64,000 bases of DNA from Massospora cicadina (GCA_022478985.1 JAKSZP010009238.1:124001-188000), one strand, 5' to 3'. Shown: positions 10,141 to 22,082, counted from the first letter of the stretch. The notes: generated by a model from the sequence alone, not told the origin. Numbers and translations: made by a program.

Positions 10141-10439
10141 ACCTTATAAATAACATCTGTCTGAGACAAAGGTCAAATATAAGGTAACCCTTTTCCATTA
10201 ATAGATTTATATAGCACTTCATCTTGAGTTTGCGCATTTATAGTCATTTTTCGTACCTCAATTTGAATCTGAGAATTGTCTAAATCCCATAACTCAAATC
10301 ACCCAATTAAATCATAAATCCGATCCTCTTCAGGAATCACAACTGCTAAAACTGACATTTGAGATAAACCATCTGAATTTTGATGAACAGTAACAGGCTA
10401 ATGCTGAATGGTGAAATCATACATTTTATAGCCTTAGTG

Positions 10440-11289
10440 CCCACCAATCCAGTCACGCATCAGGATCTTTGGGTTGTTGAAACCATCTCATTGAAGCATG
10501 GTCTGTGATAACTTTGAAGTGTGTCCTGTAGATGTAAGGTTGGAGGTGTTTTATCACTAAGAGCACTACGTGACATTCCTGTTCAGTAGCACTGTAATTC
10601 CTCTCAGCTTAGGACAAAGTCTACTAAACTAAGCAGCAGGATGATCCATCATATTTTCATCATTCTGAGCAAAAAATGGCACTGACTGCAACATCACTAG
10701 CATCAGTAAAATAAAAAAGGTTTACCAAAATTGGATGCATTAGAATTGGCTGAGATACTAAAGAAATTAATAATAAATATAAGGCATGTTCTTCATCTGC
10801 TTCCCATTCAAAAGTGACTCCTTTTTTTAATAAATAAAATAAAGGCTCAGCTAAGTCTGCAAATTGGGGTATAAACTGGCGATAAAATCCCACTATCCTA
10901 ATAAAAACTTGTACATCCCAAAGACTTGTTGGTAGTGGCATCCTTTCAATAGCACTGATTTATTTGGAATAGGTTAAATACCTTTAAAGCTTAATTTTTT
11001 AGAAACTTCATCTCAAAATAGGATAAGGAACATTTAAATGGTTTTAATTTTGGTGAAGCTTGACAAAGTTGATTAAATACTTATCTTAATTGCTCTAGAT
11101 GATTAGTGAAAATTTTTGAAACTTGGTTATGTTGTCAAGATATACTAGAACACAGGATATCTTAATATCTCCTAGAAGACCATCCATAGCTCCTTGGAAG
11201 GTTTCTGCATTGCAAAGCCTTTAGGGCATCCGCGTAGACCTAATAAACTTTACTAGCTATCAAAACGCATTTGTCTCTATCCTCTTGAG
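10440..11289 (-). pseudogene. RNase H and second half of reverse transcriptase of F
   Basis: On the minus strand, from 11289 the reverse transcriptase resumes with EDRDKCVLI, directly after the G insertion. A GxxKGFAMQ-like motif in place of the usual NAPATFQ and a degraded YLDN catalytic box follow (about 11230-11130). The frame 10941-10660 holds VGFYRQFIPQFADLAEPLF and TDASDVAVSAIF, the connector and start of RNase H, with the catalytic Asp. Stops and frameshifts occur throughout. Confidence 0.75.
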
Positions 11290-12151
11290 TGTAAGGAGAG
11301 TGTCTATAACTTTCCTGTTTTCAGGGTGGTAGTGCACAGTGCACAGAGCCATTGCCAGGAAACTAGTCACAAGTATTAAAGTTACTAGAGCCCAGCAGAA
11401 AGTGCTCGAGCTATAATACCATAAGGCGAATATGGTATTATTAAAGGAAATAAAAAAATTGTAAACACGCAGTGCTTGGAGTGGTAGTGTATAGGTGCCC
11501 TAGGTTGGAGGGAACCTGGCCATCCAACGGTGCACAGGCAGATAGATTTGTTGTAGTTATGATTAAATAATTTAACGTTATTCAAGACCTCCATGAAAAG
11601 GTCCACGCACAGGATAGACCAAGATAGCATGAATATAAGAAACGGTGTACTAGCGAGGGGTTTATTATAAGGGAGAAGTCAACCAACAGAAAATATTGGT
11701 CTTGACATTAAGAATTTAAGGGATTTTTTGGCAAACAATCAACCGGGGGAAGCAGGTCTAAACTGAGGTGCACCAATAGGTGCACGCTTCCATCAGGCAA
11801 GACTCTGTATTTGGTAAATGACCAGACTTAAGTAATTGATTGTAAAAGCAGCCAACCCAAGCTGACCAGTTTGAAAACTGAATGGTTTTGAGACCCCATT
11901 GCCCTAAAAACTGAAGCGAACAATTTTTAACTAACAAAATCAGGTTCATTTTAATGCACCTGCTATTACACAGGGCTGAACTTCTCTAGCATCCCTGGGA
12001 CCAACCTGGGCATACCTCACCTCCACCCAGCGTTGATCCAAGGTATACTTGAGATCAAGGAGCCCATCCAACCTCACCTTCTTGGCCTCCCTATATGAAG
12101 CTTTGTCTCTTGGATTTGTCCCCATGATTATGTCATTTTCCAGCCATGACA
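11290..12151 (-). repeat. 3' LTR of G
   Basis: It reads TGTCATGGCTGG at 12151 to CTTACA at 11290 on the minus strand, after a purine-rich tract (about 12170-12152). It aligns with 16398-17260 along its full length with few indels. It contains a hydrophobic frame (11630-11385) and the presumed RNA start at 11687-11677. Confidence 0.9.
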
Positions 12152-12159
12152 TTACGTTC

Positions 12160-12450
12160 TCCTCTTTTTGGGGCTACACCTCCACCCCCTCCAGGGGCCT
12201 GTGCCAGGGAAAAGTTCTTGTGGGCTGGGGCCAACTTCATTGTGGCAACTGTTTGCTTTGGTTGTGATCCAGCAGCCTGGGGGAAATGCTTGTGGAAAGC
12301 TTCGATCAGGTTTTGGGCATGTACACAGTCATGCACAGGTACAAAATTGTTTTCTGCAGCGTCAAATCCCTTCCAAGATACCAGGTACTCAAGCCTTCTT
12401 TTGACATGGCGGGAGGCTACTATTTCATTCACTTCCCACTCTGGCGCCCC
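12160..12450 (-). pseudogene. Chromodomain at the C-terminus of G
   Basis: The minus frame 12432-12133 reads VNEIVASRHVKRRLEYLVSWK and then G-F-D-A-A-E-N-N-F, a classical chromodomain (E-I-V-x-S-R-x-x-x-R-x-x-x-Y-L-V-x-W-K-G). The third aromatic position is F where W is usual. A histidine- and alanine-rich tail follows. It is cut from the integrase C-terminus by frame changes. Confidence 0.8.
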
Positions 12451-12550
12451 ATCTACGAGATAAGCCTCATGAGTCTTTGGTGGGGGCCCTCAAAAAACTT
12501 CAATTTGCTCTCACGAAAAATAGAAAAGATCTGAAACAAAGAGGGAAGAT

Positions 12551-13839
12551 CTAACTGTTATGAGGCGTAGCCCACCTTTCTAACAACACGGTAAGGGCCG
12601 ATCCTCTTTGGACCCAGCTTTTTGCATAGCTGTCTAAAAGGATGTTCCAAGCATCAAGCATCACGAGACACCCTTCTTTGTACTCTGGACCCACTCGTTG
12701 CTTACCATCAACATTCTCCTTATATGATTGCATTGCTGCCTCCAAGCCTGTTGAAACCCCTGGTGTACTTTCTTGAAAACCTTGTATAAGTCCATCACCG
12801 CTTCAACCTTAGATCCACAGTTGGGCTACATGTTAAAGGCAGGGTTAAAACCATGGTTGGCGAAAAATGGGGTACAACCGATTAATGAATGCAAGGTGTT
12901 GTTTTAGCCAGACTGGGACATAGGAAGGTGAGGAACCCAATCTTAATGATCCGCGGCAGTGTAACACCGCAGAAAATGTTCCAATCACTGGTTTACTCGT
13001 TCAATCTGCCCATCCAATTGGGGATGATAGGCAGTTGAACAACAGGGGCGAATCTAAAGAGTCTTACACAACTCTTCCTAAAAGGCAGAGGTGAACTGGG
13101 GACCCCAATCACTAATAATTTCTTGAGGGACCCCATTAAGCTCAAACACATGTGTGACGAAGAGCCTGGCCATCTCAGCCGCGGTTATTGTTGTACTGCA
13201 AAGAATAAAGTGGGCCAACTTTGTAAAACGGTCCACCACCACCATGATGGCATCATACCCATCAGAGACAAGTAATTCCACAATGAAATCCACTGATAGG
13301 AAAGTCCAGGGCTCTTCAGCCTTTTGAACTGGTACCAACAAGCCTGCTAAAGGTTGTCAATTTGGTTTCATTTGATTGCGGATCAGGCACTCTTTACAAT
13401 ACCGTCCCACCTGAGCAGGTAAGCCCTTCCAGTTGCAGGTGCGTCAAATTAATTCCACGGTTTTTGCTTTCCCAGGATGACCAACGGTGATTCCGTCATG
13501 ATGGTCCCAGATAATTTCCAGGAGAAATAGTCCATCAGGAACCCATAGGCGCCCCTGAAACCACATCATATCATCCTTTACGTGATAACCCTTTGATAAA
13601 TTCTCCTTATTCAACACGTTCTTAGCAAGTACCATGGTATATTCAGTTAATAATGGCTGAGAAAGGACAACCTTTTTAAACATACTGTAATTCTCCGCAT
13701 TCTCTAGAAGTGCAAGCGCTGGCCTGTTGGCCGTGGAAGAGGGAAGTTGAGATGTAATCTTACCCGGTGGAATTATCAACTGGGTGTCATGAACTTCTAA
13801 TTCCTTTGGATCAGGAGCTAATGCAGAATTACGGCTCAA
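12551..13839 (-). pseudogene. Integrase of G
   Basis: On the minus strand: zinc region start HHDGITVGHPGKAKTVELI (about 13505-13447), core with SVDFIVELLVSDGYDAIMVV (Asp, about 13300) and EIISDWGPQFTSAF (Asp, about 13120-13080), then YHPQLDGQIERVNQ (Glu, about 13040-12995) in another frame. A C-terminal piece (12745-12551) carries the LVMLDAWNI stretch typical of the beta-barrel. The D-D-E triad is therefore traceable but the frame is broken at least four times. Confidence 0.8.
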
Positions 13840-14237
13840 ATATCCGCCAACCCATTCTCCTTGCCCTTGGTGAACTCATAAGAAAATTCAAACTGGGAAA
13901 GGGTCTTATGCCATTGGGTCTTCCGTGGAGTTAAGACATGAGGAGCACGGTAGTACAGTAAGGCATGGTGATCTGTATGTACATGGAAAGGTTGGGAAGA
14001 GCCATGCAAGTGATGACGCCAATAAGTCAACGCCTCTACTTCTGCTAGTAATTCTTTGTTGTAAACCGCATGGTTTAACTTGGGCAAAGACAATTTCCTA
14101 GAAAAATATTCTACCAGATGCTCTATCATATCTTCGCCTACTTGTAATAAGGCAGCCGCTATGGCAAAGTTGGAGGCATCAGAAAACACAATGAACTCCT
14201 TTGAAGGATCAACATGGCAAAGGATGTACGTGGACAA
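13836..14237 (-). pseudogene. RNase H domain of G
   Basis: The 133-codon minus frame has FSDASNFAIAAALLQVGEDM (catalytic Asp), AVYNKELLAEVEALTYWRHH (catalytic Glu) and HTDHHALLYY (Asp). This is a complete retrotransposon RNase H core, followed by the connector EFSYEFTKGKENGLADI. It is probably the best-preserved domain of G. Confidence 0.85.
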
Positions 14238-14329
14238 TAGGGTGAACTTTTATGCTTGGAAAGCATCCTCCAAAATGGGATCACTGAAGCACTTTTGCAT
14301 CACTGGCCTTATACAAGAGTGCCGCCACC

Positions 14330-15108
14330 TCAGAAAGATTGGATGTGAACTTCTTGAGAAACGTACACATCCCCAAAAAAACTCCTCAATTTCTTGACTG
14401 AAGTAAGGGTGGGCCATTCACAAATTGCCTTCTCCTTGTCTGGAGTTATCATGTGTCCTTGGTCAAACACGACGTTGCCCAGAAACGTGACCTGGGACTT
14501 GAAAAAATCACACTTGCTGATCTTCAGCGTAATACGGGCTGCCTTTAACCTCTCCACCACTTGCTGAAGGTGTAATGCATGGGACTCATGATCAGGAGAA
14601 AACACCAGAATATCATCCATGTAGGCAACCGCCCATACCCCCAGCAGGTCCCCCAAAGCTGCATTGTTGCGGCGTTGAAAGATAGCAGGGGCATTTCTAA
14701 GCCCAAAGGGCATGACCCAAAACAGGAAAATCCCTTTTCCGGTATGGAATGCGGTTAACACTCCTGTCTCTTATTAATCTGTATCTGATTGAACGCATTG
14801 AGATAATCCATTATGGAGAAAACTTTAGCCTTCTCTACATAGCGCGCAATCTGATAATACAAAGGGATGGGATGGAGGTCTGGTACAGTAACATTGGTTA
14901 GGTTCCCATAATCTACGCTAGGGCGTAAAGTTCCATCTGCCTTCTCCACAAAGAGAAGTAGGGAGCATATAGGGAAGTACGCTGAAAAATCGCGCCTTTG
15001 TCTAACTGCTCCTTTACCCACACATCTAAAGCCTCTTCCTCCCAGACAGTCAATGGGTAAATGGGGGAAGATATACTCACAAGATCCACAGTGAGCTTGA
15101 ACTAACAT
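14330..15108 (-). pseudogene. Reverse transcriptase of G
   Basis: The first half (15108-14755) contains VEKADGTLRPSVDYGNLT and a degraded first-Asp region (FSIMDYLNAFNQIQI). The second half (14761-14330) contains PFGLRNAPAIFQ, VAYMDDILVFS with the catalytic YMDD, and ISKCDFFKSQVTFLGNVV. The two halves overlap by a few bases in different frames. One frameshift therefore separates them, and the polymerase is inactive unless recoded. Confidence 0.9.
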
Positions 15109-15800
15109 TTGAACTTGTAATGCACAGGTAGTGCGTTAGCTGAAGATGCATCAAATGAAGATTCCAACCCCTCTAAACAGGAATGTAGAGAAACCTCCAC
15201 AGAGGGCTTCAACAATGGGGCAAGACTGAGAGTTTGAATATCGGGCCAGTGGAGAAAATCTCCCTGAAAATTGGCTTCAGCTAAAGGGACAACCAACTTG
15301 TGACCATTTTTAAAAGTTAGTGATAGGTTGTTATCTTTCAAGTTAGTACTGACGTCAAACTTTCGTCACCACTCTACACCCAAAATGATGGGGTATAAGA
15401 TCTTTTTGATAGCTTGGAAGTGGTCAGACAACAGATAAGCGCCAACTTGATAGTCCACTAACCCCCAGATTTTCAGCGTGGGAATGCCTTGGAAAGCCCC
15501 TCCTCTAACCATACCACCTGGCACGTAACTCAACTCAAGGTAGTCAGCTAAATTTCGGTTCATAAAATTCTCAGAGGCTCCAGTATCCACCAAAATATTG
15601 GTGCTGAATTTCCCTAAAGGGGACGAAAGGGTAGTTTTCAGTAGAAAATAACTCGAATAATCTTTATTTAAAGAAAACGCCAGCACTGCACTACCAAATG
15701 CTTCTTCATTGTCAGCCATTTCTCCATGGTACGTTTTTGAATAATAAAATGATGAGGGATAATTGGCCACTCTTACTGCTGAGGCCACATATCCCACCAT
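15102..15800 (-). pseudogene. Protease of G with linker
   Basis: The minus frame 15800-15366 contains FSTNILVDTGASENFMNRN, the retropepsin active site (D-T-G-A), and ends with ILYPIILGVEW, matching the conserved I-L-G-x-x-W at the protease C-terminus. A second frame (15341-15102) is the linker to reverse transcriptase. Upstream to 16397 I see no CCHC knuckle. Confidence 0.8.
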
Positions 15801-16364
15801 ATTTTCTGCAGGTGATTAAACATTTTCATATTTTAAAAGTAATTTATTTTCACTTCCTGAATTCTGCGGATCATGGTAGGGACAAGAGGTGATTCTCATG
15901 CTTGAACCATATACTGGAATCAGATTTTTATCAAAGCTGTAAGAGAAGAGACCTTGCTCAGTAGTATATGGGGAAATATCATTGCAAATGTGTTTTGAGT
16001 CAAGAACAACCCTATGCCCTTTTCAGTGACAGGTTGCATGACGTTATCCAAGGCCAACACCATCAGGCCCTTCATTGGTGATCCCACCTGCACCATCAAA
16101 TGTGGTTTCGAGGAAAAACCAATTCTTTGATGTCAATTTTATTATAGGCAGAAATTCAGTGAATCATGACTCGCAGATCGCAAAGCATCTGTATCCACCA
16201 GGTACAGGCAAGAAGGGTGAGTACTTTACAGTCAAAGATAGCAAGAATTTTCCAGAATTCTCCAACCCTTGGAAAAATGCAAAGGCAGGGTGATCACCAA
16301 CGTGACTGTGGCCACCAGCTGGTGCACACTGTGTGAACTTCACAAAAGTCTCACATGGAAAACT

Positions 16365-16577
16365 TCATGCCTGTAAAAAAAGAGGTTGGTCAACTAATGT
16401 AAGGAGGGTGTCTATAACTCTTCTGTTTCCAGCGTGGTAGTGCACAGTGCACAGGGCCATCGCCAGGAAACTAGTTGCAAGTATTAAAGTTACTAGAGCC
16501 CAGCAGAAAGTGCTTGAGCTATAACACCATATGGTGAATATGGCCATCATTAAAGGAAATAACCAAATTGTAAACAC
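16365..16577 (-). CDS. LTR-spanning hydrophobic frame of G
   Basis: A 70-codon frame starts inside the 5' LTR and crosses its end at 16398 into the internal region, passing through the primer site (16395-16385). It begins MFTIWLFPLMMAIFTIWCYS and has about two transmembrane-like stretches (residues 1-20 and 24-45). The solo LTR at 58504-59391 carries a related frame that ends with a similar RVTDILLTV motif at its LTR end (RVIDTLLTLV here). It is the G counterpart of the membrane Gag start in K, B and C, but stops soon after the LTR. Confidence 0.55.
   Translation of the reverse strand: MFTIWLFPLMMAIFTIWCYSSSTFCWALVTLILATSFLAMALCTVHYHAGNRRVIDTLLTLVDQPLFLQA
16385..16397 (-). promoter_or_regulatory. 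Primer site of G, self-priming type
   Basis: After the 5' LTR end (TTACA) the minus strand reads TTAGTTGACCAAC. AGTTGACCAAC pairs with GTTGGTTGACT in the LTR (16797-16787; also 11687-11677) over 11 bases if two G-U pairs are allowed, as in RNA. A TTAAAT box lies about 30 bases upstream of that LTR site. No tRNA-type site is seen. Confidence 0.6.
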
Positions 16578-17260
16578 GCAGTGCTTGAGTGGTAGTGTAT
16601 AGGTGCCCTAGGTTGGAGGGAACATGGGCGACCCAACGGTGCACAGGCAGATAGATTTGTTGTAGTTATGATTAAATAGTCAACATTACGCAAGACCTCC
16701 ATGAAGAGGTCCATTCACAGGAAAGACCAAGATAGCATAACTATAAAAAACGGTGTACTAGCGAGGGGTTTATTATAAAATGGAGAAGTCAACCAACAGA
16801 AAATATTGGTCTTGACATTAAGAATTTAAGGGATTTTAGGCAAACAATCAATCGGGGGAAGCAGGTCTAAGCTGAGGTGCACTGATAGGCGCATGCTTCC
16901 ATCAGGCAAGACACTGTATTTGGTAAATAACCAAACCTAGGTAATTGATTGTAAATGCAGCTGACCTGAGCTGGAAAGTTCAAAACCATATGGGTTTTGA
17001 GACCCCGTTCACCTAAAAACTGAAGCAAACCAATTTATTTAACAAAAAGCAGGTTTGTTTTAATGCTCCTGCTATTATGCAGGGCTGAACTTCTTTAGCA
17101 TCCCTGGGACCAACTTAGGCATATCTCGCCTCCACCCAGCGTTGATCCAAGGTATACTTGAGATCAGGGAAGCCAGCCAACTTCACCTTCTTGGCCTCTT
17201 GATATGCAGTTTTGTCTCTTTTATTTGTCCCCATGATTATGTCATTTTCCAGCCATGGCA
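16398..17260 (-). repeat. 5' LTR of G
   Basis: It runs TGCCATGGCTGG (17260) to CTCCTTACA (16398). It is the partner of 11290-12151. The two are clearly alike along their length by eye, with scattered substitutions, so G is younger than F. Confidence 0.9.
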
Positions 17261-18000
17261 TTGTGCTAATTGAATCTGCATTAACCACATGTTAAGTCTA
17301 TGGAAGAGAAAAATTGAACTCCTGCTAACAGTCTTAAGAAACTATCATATCTTGGTAAGGGATAACTGTCATTTCCAGTTTCTGATTTCACCTTCAACTA
17401 TCCATCACTACATGATGTCCTCCATCCTTCTTTTGCACTACAGAAGTGGAGAAGCTCATAGATTTTTAGAGGGCACTACTACCCTGCTTCAAGTAGTTGT
17501 TTTTATTCTATGGTTACTTGAGCCTAATCAACTTACTCTTTCAATAAGGACAAGACTTGAAGTGTGGCGAATCTCCTGTTTCACCATTATGTAATACTCC
17601 ATTCATCTTTCCAAAATCGTATGTGGTAAAAGAGAATAGGTCATAATACTCATCCAGCAACTATTTCACTTGAGTCCTAAGTTTATGAGCTAAATCATTT
17701 CCAATAGAAACATTAACAGTTCTAATTTCTGGAGGATCTTCAAGTCCAAACTCACGGAGTCTTCCTAAAGAAAATTAGTTGAATCACCCTTATTGATAGA
17801 TAATATCTGAACATATGCAATAAGTATATTGTGTCCTATATGTTTGTGCTTGATTGGTAAAGTTGGCTAATAGTACAGAGACTGAACCTGCATAAGCTGG
17901 GAACGAGACTCAAGAGCAACATGAAATCTCTCTGATAGAGGATTTTCCAAACCCTATATTTCCAATAAAGTATCTTTAGAAATATGAATATGTACCTTGG
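17261..18000 (-). pseudogene. N-terminal reverse transcriptase of F
   Basis: Minus-strand fragments from about 17650 leftward include VVQKKDGGHHVVMD (the K-K-D-G-x-x-R-x-x-x-D-Y motif) and an FSSIDL-like first-Asp stretch that runs up to IQLA at the G junction. Frames shift several times. The stretch 17660-18000 joins this to the protease without recognisable motifs. Confidence 0.65.
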
Positions 18001-18279
18001 TATCAGCAATGATTTGAGATCTTGGAGGTATCACAGCTGAGTTTGGAGATTATAACAGCGTTCCTTCCATTCTTTCTACTACATCTGGAAGTAGTTTAAC
18101 TATCGATTCCCTAATATGATAATCAATTTGTTCAACTTTATCAATGGTTTCTAAAAGGTAAGTCTGAACTTTAATTTCATTTCTTCATTTTTCTTTGACT
18201 CTAACTCTAATGGTACCTAATGTCCCAATAGAGTAAGAAATCCATCAGAGTAATGCACTATAGCATAATACTCCCTTAA

Positions 18280-18591
18280 TTATTGAGTACCTAGCAGAAG
18301 ATTATAACAAGTATTATCTAAAGCAACAGATGTAAAAACCAAAGATAGCTCTCTAAATTTCACAGGAAGTGCTGAGTATTCTCCTTTTGCCCTGATACGT
18401 GTGGGATCAGCAGTGTCATATTCCATATAATGTGGAATATCTGGAGAAACTTTGATTTGTTTCAATAATTTAGAAGATATAACATTGATAGGAGTACCAT
18501 TGTCATTTATAGGCATAACAGGTATTTTAATTACCTTGACTGTAACTCTAGTAACTATACTTTCAAGTTGAGGCGGCAAAGTTAATACCAT
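18280..18591 (-). pseudogene. Protease-like region of F
   Basis: The 103-codon minus frame contains PINVISSKLLKQIKVSPDIP and HYMEYDTADPTRI, and ends NTCYNLLLGTQ, which matches the protease C-terminus in D, E and J (…LLG…). The catalytic D-T/S-G is replaced: the equivalent position reads NDNGTP. The domain is therefore inactive as read. Confidence 0.65.
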
Positions 18592-18599
18592 GGGTAACC

Positions 18600-20700
18600 C
18601 ATCTGAGGAAGAATAAGAAGAAGAATCTTTATTAGCTTCTGCTAATTCTTTCTGATAATTTCCATAGACTGAGTACCATAATCAGTTAGGTTTTCAGGTT
18701 GAGGCATATACTTATGGTCAGCATGGAGAGCCTCATCTTTCATGATGATTAATTTTTTGACTCCTCATCAGCTTTTCTTTTATGTAACTGTTTTGCATTA
18801 TGATGTAATTCTTTACAATAACTGCATCTAAGTCAATAATCATTTCTTGCTTCATGGCATGAACATGAGGCTGAGTTGAAGTTGCAGAAAATGAAGGCTT
18901 AGCCATAACATGAGTAGGTATTCCATTTAACGCTTCTTTGATTTCACAAATATTAGTAAAATTTTGCTTAAGTCAATCATATGTAATTAGTTTTGGGTTG
19001 AGCTTATAATGCTGGATTAAATGCAGTGATTTTATCATCAAGAGCAATATGATTGGTTGTAAAAAAAGGGTGAGCACTTGCATAAAATTAAAAAGCAAAC
19101 CCAAACATAGTTTCTCCTTTTTTAACTGAATGGCCATAAACTCTAGTTTTGGTTAAAAAGAGATTGATCACTTCCAAATTTTTGCACTAGAGTAATCCGC
19201 ACATGATACCAATTCAGGCATTCTTTAAGGTGAGGAGTCATGATTTTCTGTACAGCACTATTTAAACTAATATTAATATGCTTAACCGTTTGGCGATCAA
19301 TTGCTTCTTCCATAGAACTTTCATAGGCTTAAAGGAAAGAGGCGATCCTTTCTCTCCCAGATGAAAGTTCCCTTCAGCTAGGATTAAAGTTATAATAAGA
19401 AACTGAGAGAGTTTTAACACTATTAATGGGTGTGGCGTCAGATATTTAAATCTCAGGATACTCACGATGAACATTCTGATCAAATTTGTATCAGCTGATT
19501 AATATCTTCTTGATATCTCTCCAGTAATGATTAAACCTATTATAAGGTAATTTAGAGTAAAGCTAATTTTTGATGGGCTTGTAATTTAAGTTGTTTAGAA
19601 TTAAGATAAGATTCACAGCTACTGAAATGGGAAAATATTTCTGCATACCTCTGTTCTAACTTATTTAATCAATCATCAGTAACTTGTTTAAATGAATGTA
19701 AATTGGCCATTTCATCAGAGAATGCATTTTTGGTTACTCAAGGATCCATAGGCTGTCCATTTAGTTTAAACTTACTATTTATAGAACCAATTTCCAGCTG
19801 AGAACATAGATTATACAAAAAAGATATGATGTTAACTCTGTCAGGACCATCATCAGGAAGGGTATAGAAGTTCTAGAAGGGACAGAAACCCAGGAGGGCC
19901 TTGTCCTCCCTAATTATGCTCTTGGTATAAGACTTGTACTCGTTGGTGCAACTAATGGAACTAATTTCCCAATAAAGATATACATTGATTACAATTAGTT
20001 GTTAATTGTTGAGCTTGAGTATCATTGAGTTGACTAACCTATACTGAATCTCAATATCATTATATTGTACTAATTGATTGGTATAATTGTGTAAATAATT
20101 GGGTAATTCTTCATTCAACAAGGTAATTTGTCTTTGGATCTCATTAATAAGCTGACGATATTCCATTATTGCCTATCTGTTATCTTGCACAAAGTCAGAG
20201 GCAACTTCATAAAAATTATTTATATTAGTATGTAACTCCATAATTAGTCTAAATCAGCGAGAAAGTTCATGGTGGTGCATGCCTAAAATGTTATGTTTAT
20301 GAATTAAAGCAGGATTTAAAAAAGAATGAAGATAAAGATTTACTCCTGTTGCAATAAATTAGTTGGTAACTGAGCAGAAGTATATATCCCTCTTATGGTA
20401 GAGGGTACAGAAGTGGCCCAAGATCAGGAAGACCGACTTCCAGCAGCAAAATTACCCTCCAACAGTTGTTGGAGAGTAGCACTAATATTTTCAATATTCA
20501 GGCGATGTTGTTCTAGATTTGTACTAGGTAAAATGAACTTAAGAGTTTCTCTAAAAGATAAAAGCTCAGGTCGCATTGAAGGCTTTTTTCATATCTTAAA
20601 GTAATGATACAATGAAACACATTTACAGATCCATCATTGGGACCATCGTGGTTAGAACTTTCCATCCTTAGATAGAAGATTTTACTTTATAAAGCATCTC
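18600..20700 (-). pseudogene. Gag region of F
   Basis: This 2.1-kb stretch between protease and primer site shows only short frames. Fragments resemble D Gag: a degraded CCHC-like CSYCKELHHNAKQ (about 18825-18785), a capsid-type helix-rich stretch (19480-19260), and DGPDRVN (about 19855-19835) next to a GGQGPPG triplet run (about 19920-19895) where D has its collagen-like segment. The assignment rests on position and these echoes. Confidence 0.55.
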
Positions 20701-20701
20701 T

Positions 20702-20722
20702 GATGCCCCTATAGTTGCACCA
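20702..20722 (-). promoter_or_regulatory. tRNA-type primer-binding site of F
   Basis: The minus strand reads TGGTGCAACTATAGGGGCAT right after the 5' LTR. It is a variant of the TGGTGCTCACTACAGGGGC site in D and E. The complementary tRNA would end GTGAGCACCA. An arginine tRNA is a possible candidate, but I cannot confirm it. Confidence 0.7.
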
Positions 20723-20723
20723 T

Positions 20724-21207
20724 TTATCAAATTTTGTAATACTTTACAAAATTCAACGTCAAATATATAATTGGGACTCAAGCTGTCCTAAGAAGTATGT
20801 CACAATTATTTCAATAAATTTATCATGTAGGAAGTTGACTCAAAGCAGAAATCTATAAAATATAATTTCAAGATCATTCATCGGTAAAAATTAACCAATA
20901 TTTATAGGTTTTTCTGGAACACAATGTCAAAGTGATTTCCTAGGCTTCTCTTGACTAGGTACTTTTACTTCTATTCATGTCAAACACCAATTAAGAGGTC
21001 AATTAGATGTAATTGCCACAAGCGATGATTCTCTATTAATATCTTATTGGTAGATGTAGGATAAGAGAGAATTGGAGTTTTAAGATTAATTTCATTATCA
21101 TCATATATTTTGATAATTTCTTAACCAATGATGAAGATAGCATATTCTCATCAAATTCTGACTTTGACTTAGGTAATTTTAGTTGTTTGCCATAATGAAC
21201 TCTGACG
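20724..21207 (-). repeat. 5' LTR of F
   Basis: The partner of 8644-9119. The right end TCTGACG (minus strand CGTCAGAG) differs by one base from TGTCAGAG in the left copy. The left limit is set by the primer site. Confidence 0.75.
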
Positions 21208-21212
21208 TGTAC

Positions 21213-21540
21213 TATTTTAAATACTTGCAATTCCAAATTCTATTTTAGAACTAAACCTACACTGATTACCTTTTATCCTACATTCAGCTCTTCCATCCTT
21301 GTGCCAAAACTAAGGTTTTCTTTCATAATCTGAGTGAACTAACCAAACCTTGGTATCCCCACCTTTCTTAAGATCAAGTTTCTCCATGCAATGGAATTTA
21401 TGGGATACTCTTTCCTACTATCAACTTCCTAAAGATTATGAGACTGAACCCCAGCTCTTTCTCACCAGGCTGACAACTAATATGACAACCTTGGTGTTTC
21501 AATTCTGATATTAATGGATGACAAGACCTAGGTTGGTAGA
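21213..21540 (+). pseudogene. Right half of the sequence interrupted by F
   Basis: This resumes the frame broken at 8643, with a stop after 11 codons. Further right, a frame around 21370-21510 reads LWDTLSYYQLPKDYETEPQL before breaking. No family is recognised. The stretch to 21540 shows no other motif. Confidence 0.35.
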
Positions 21541-22082
21541 GTGGAATGGGTAGAATCCGCCGAGCCTGAGTATGAGTATGATTAATTGAGCGCCTTATGA
21601 TGAGGCGATATTGGGTGAATGATAATATTGTATCTCCTCCAAATTAGGCAATAAGGTAATGTCAATATACTACAAATAATGAGATGTTGACGTACAACAG
21701 ATTTTGAGTGGATCGCCTCAAATTAAGGCAATCGTAAACTTAATAAATGATGAACTCTGCTGGAACCAATGATATGCGGTGGAACAAATTACTAAGCAGG
21801 ATTGTCAGTATTGACTGAGGTTGCTGAGATATCAATGAGACTAGTAGATTGGAAGAGATGGTTTTTTGAGTAGTTTAGAGTGAGCGGGACAGTGCAGATC
21901 CACTGTATATATATTAAATTAATTAAAGAGTGTCTTTGGAGCAATTACTCCATATTTATTAAAGGTTCTTACTTTGTTTTGAGGACAACAATCATCATAT
22001 CATCAGTCCTATTGCTCAGTGGGCTTGACCATACGCAAAAAACCCTTCGGCATATCTCACTAAATCTGCTAAAATTATAACA

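Larger units (their letters stand above)
11290..17260 (-). mobile_element. Element G: chromodomain Ty3/gypsy nested in F
   Basis: Two LTRs of 862 and 863 bases flank an internal region of about 4.2 kb. TTGAG (11285-11289) and TTGTG (17261-17265) are a 4-of-5 target duplication. The reading frame of the F reverse transcriptase is cut exactly at this point, between IQLA on one side and EDRDKC on the other. Minus-strand order: LTR, short Gag region, protease, RT, RH, integrase, chromodomain, LTR. The Gag region before the protease (15801-16397) is only about 600 bases, so Gag is probably deleted in part. Confidence 0.9.
8644..21207 (-). mobile_element. Element F: degenerate tRNA-primed Ty3/gypsy, split by G
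   Basis: LTRs lie at 8644-9119 and about 20724-21207. A TGTAC flanks both ends (8639-8643 and 21208-21212), a likely target duplication. On the minus strand the order is LTR, primer site (20722-20702), Gag, protease (18591-18280), reverse transcriptase (17650-17261, then 11289-10940 after G), RNase H, integrase (9877-9662), polypurine tract, LTR. It is about 6.6 kb without G. Domains are heavily mutated. The closest relative in the window is D. Confidence 0.85.
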
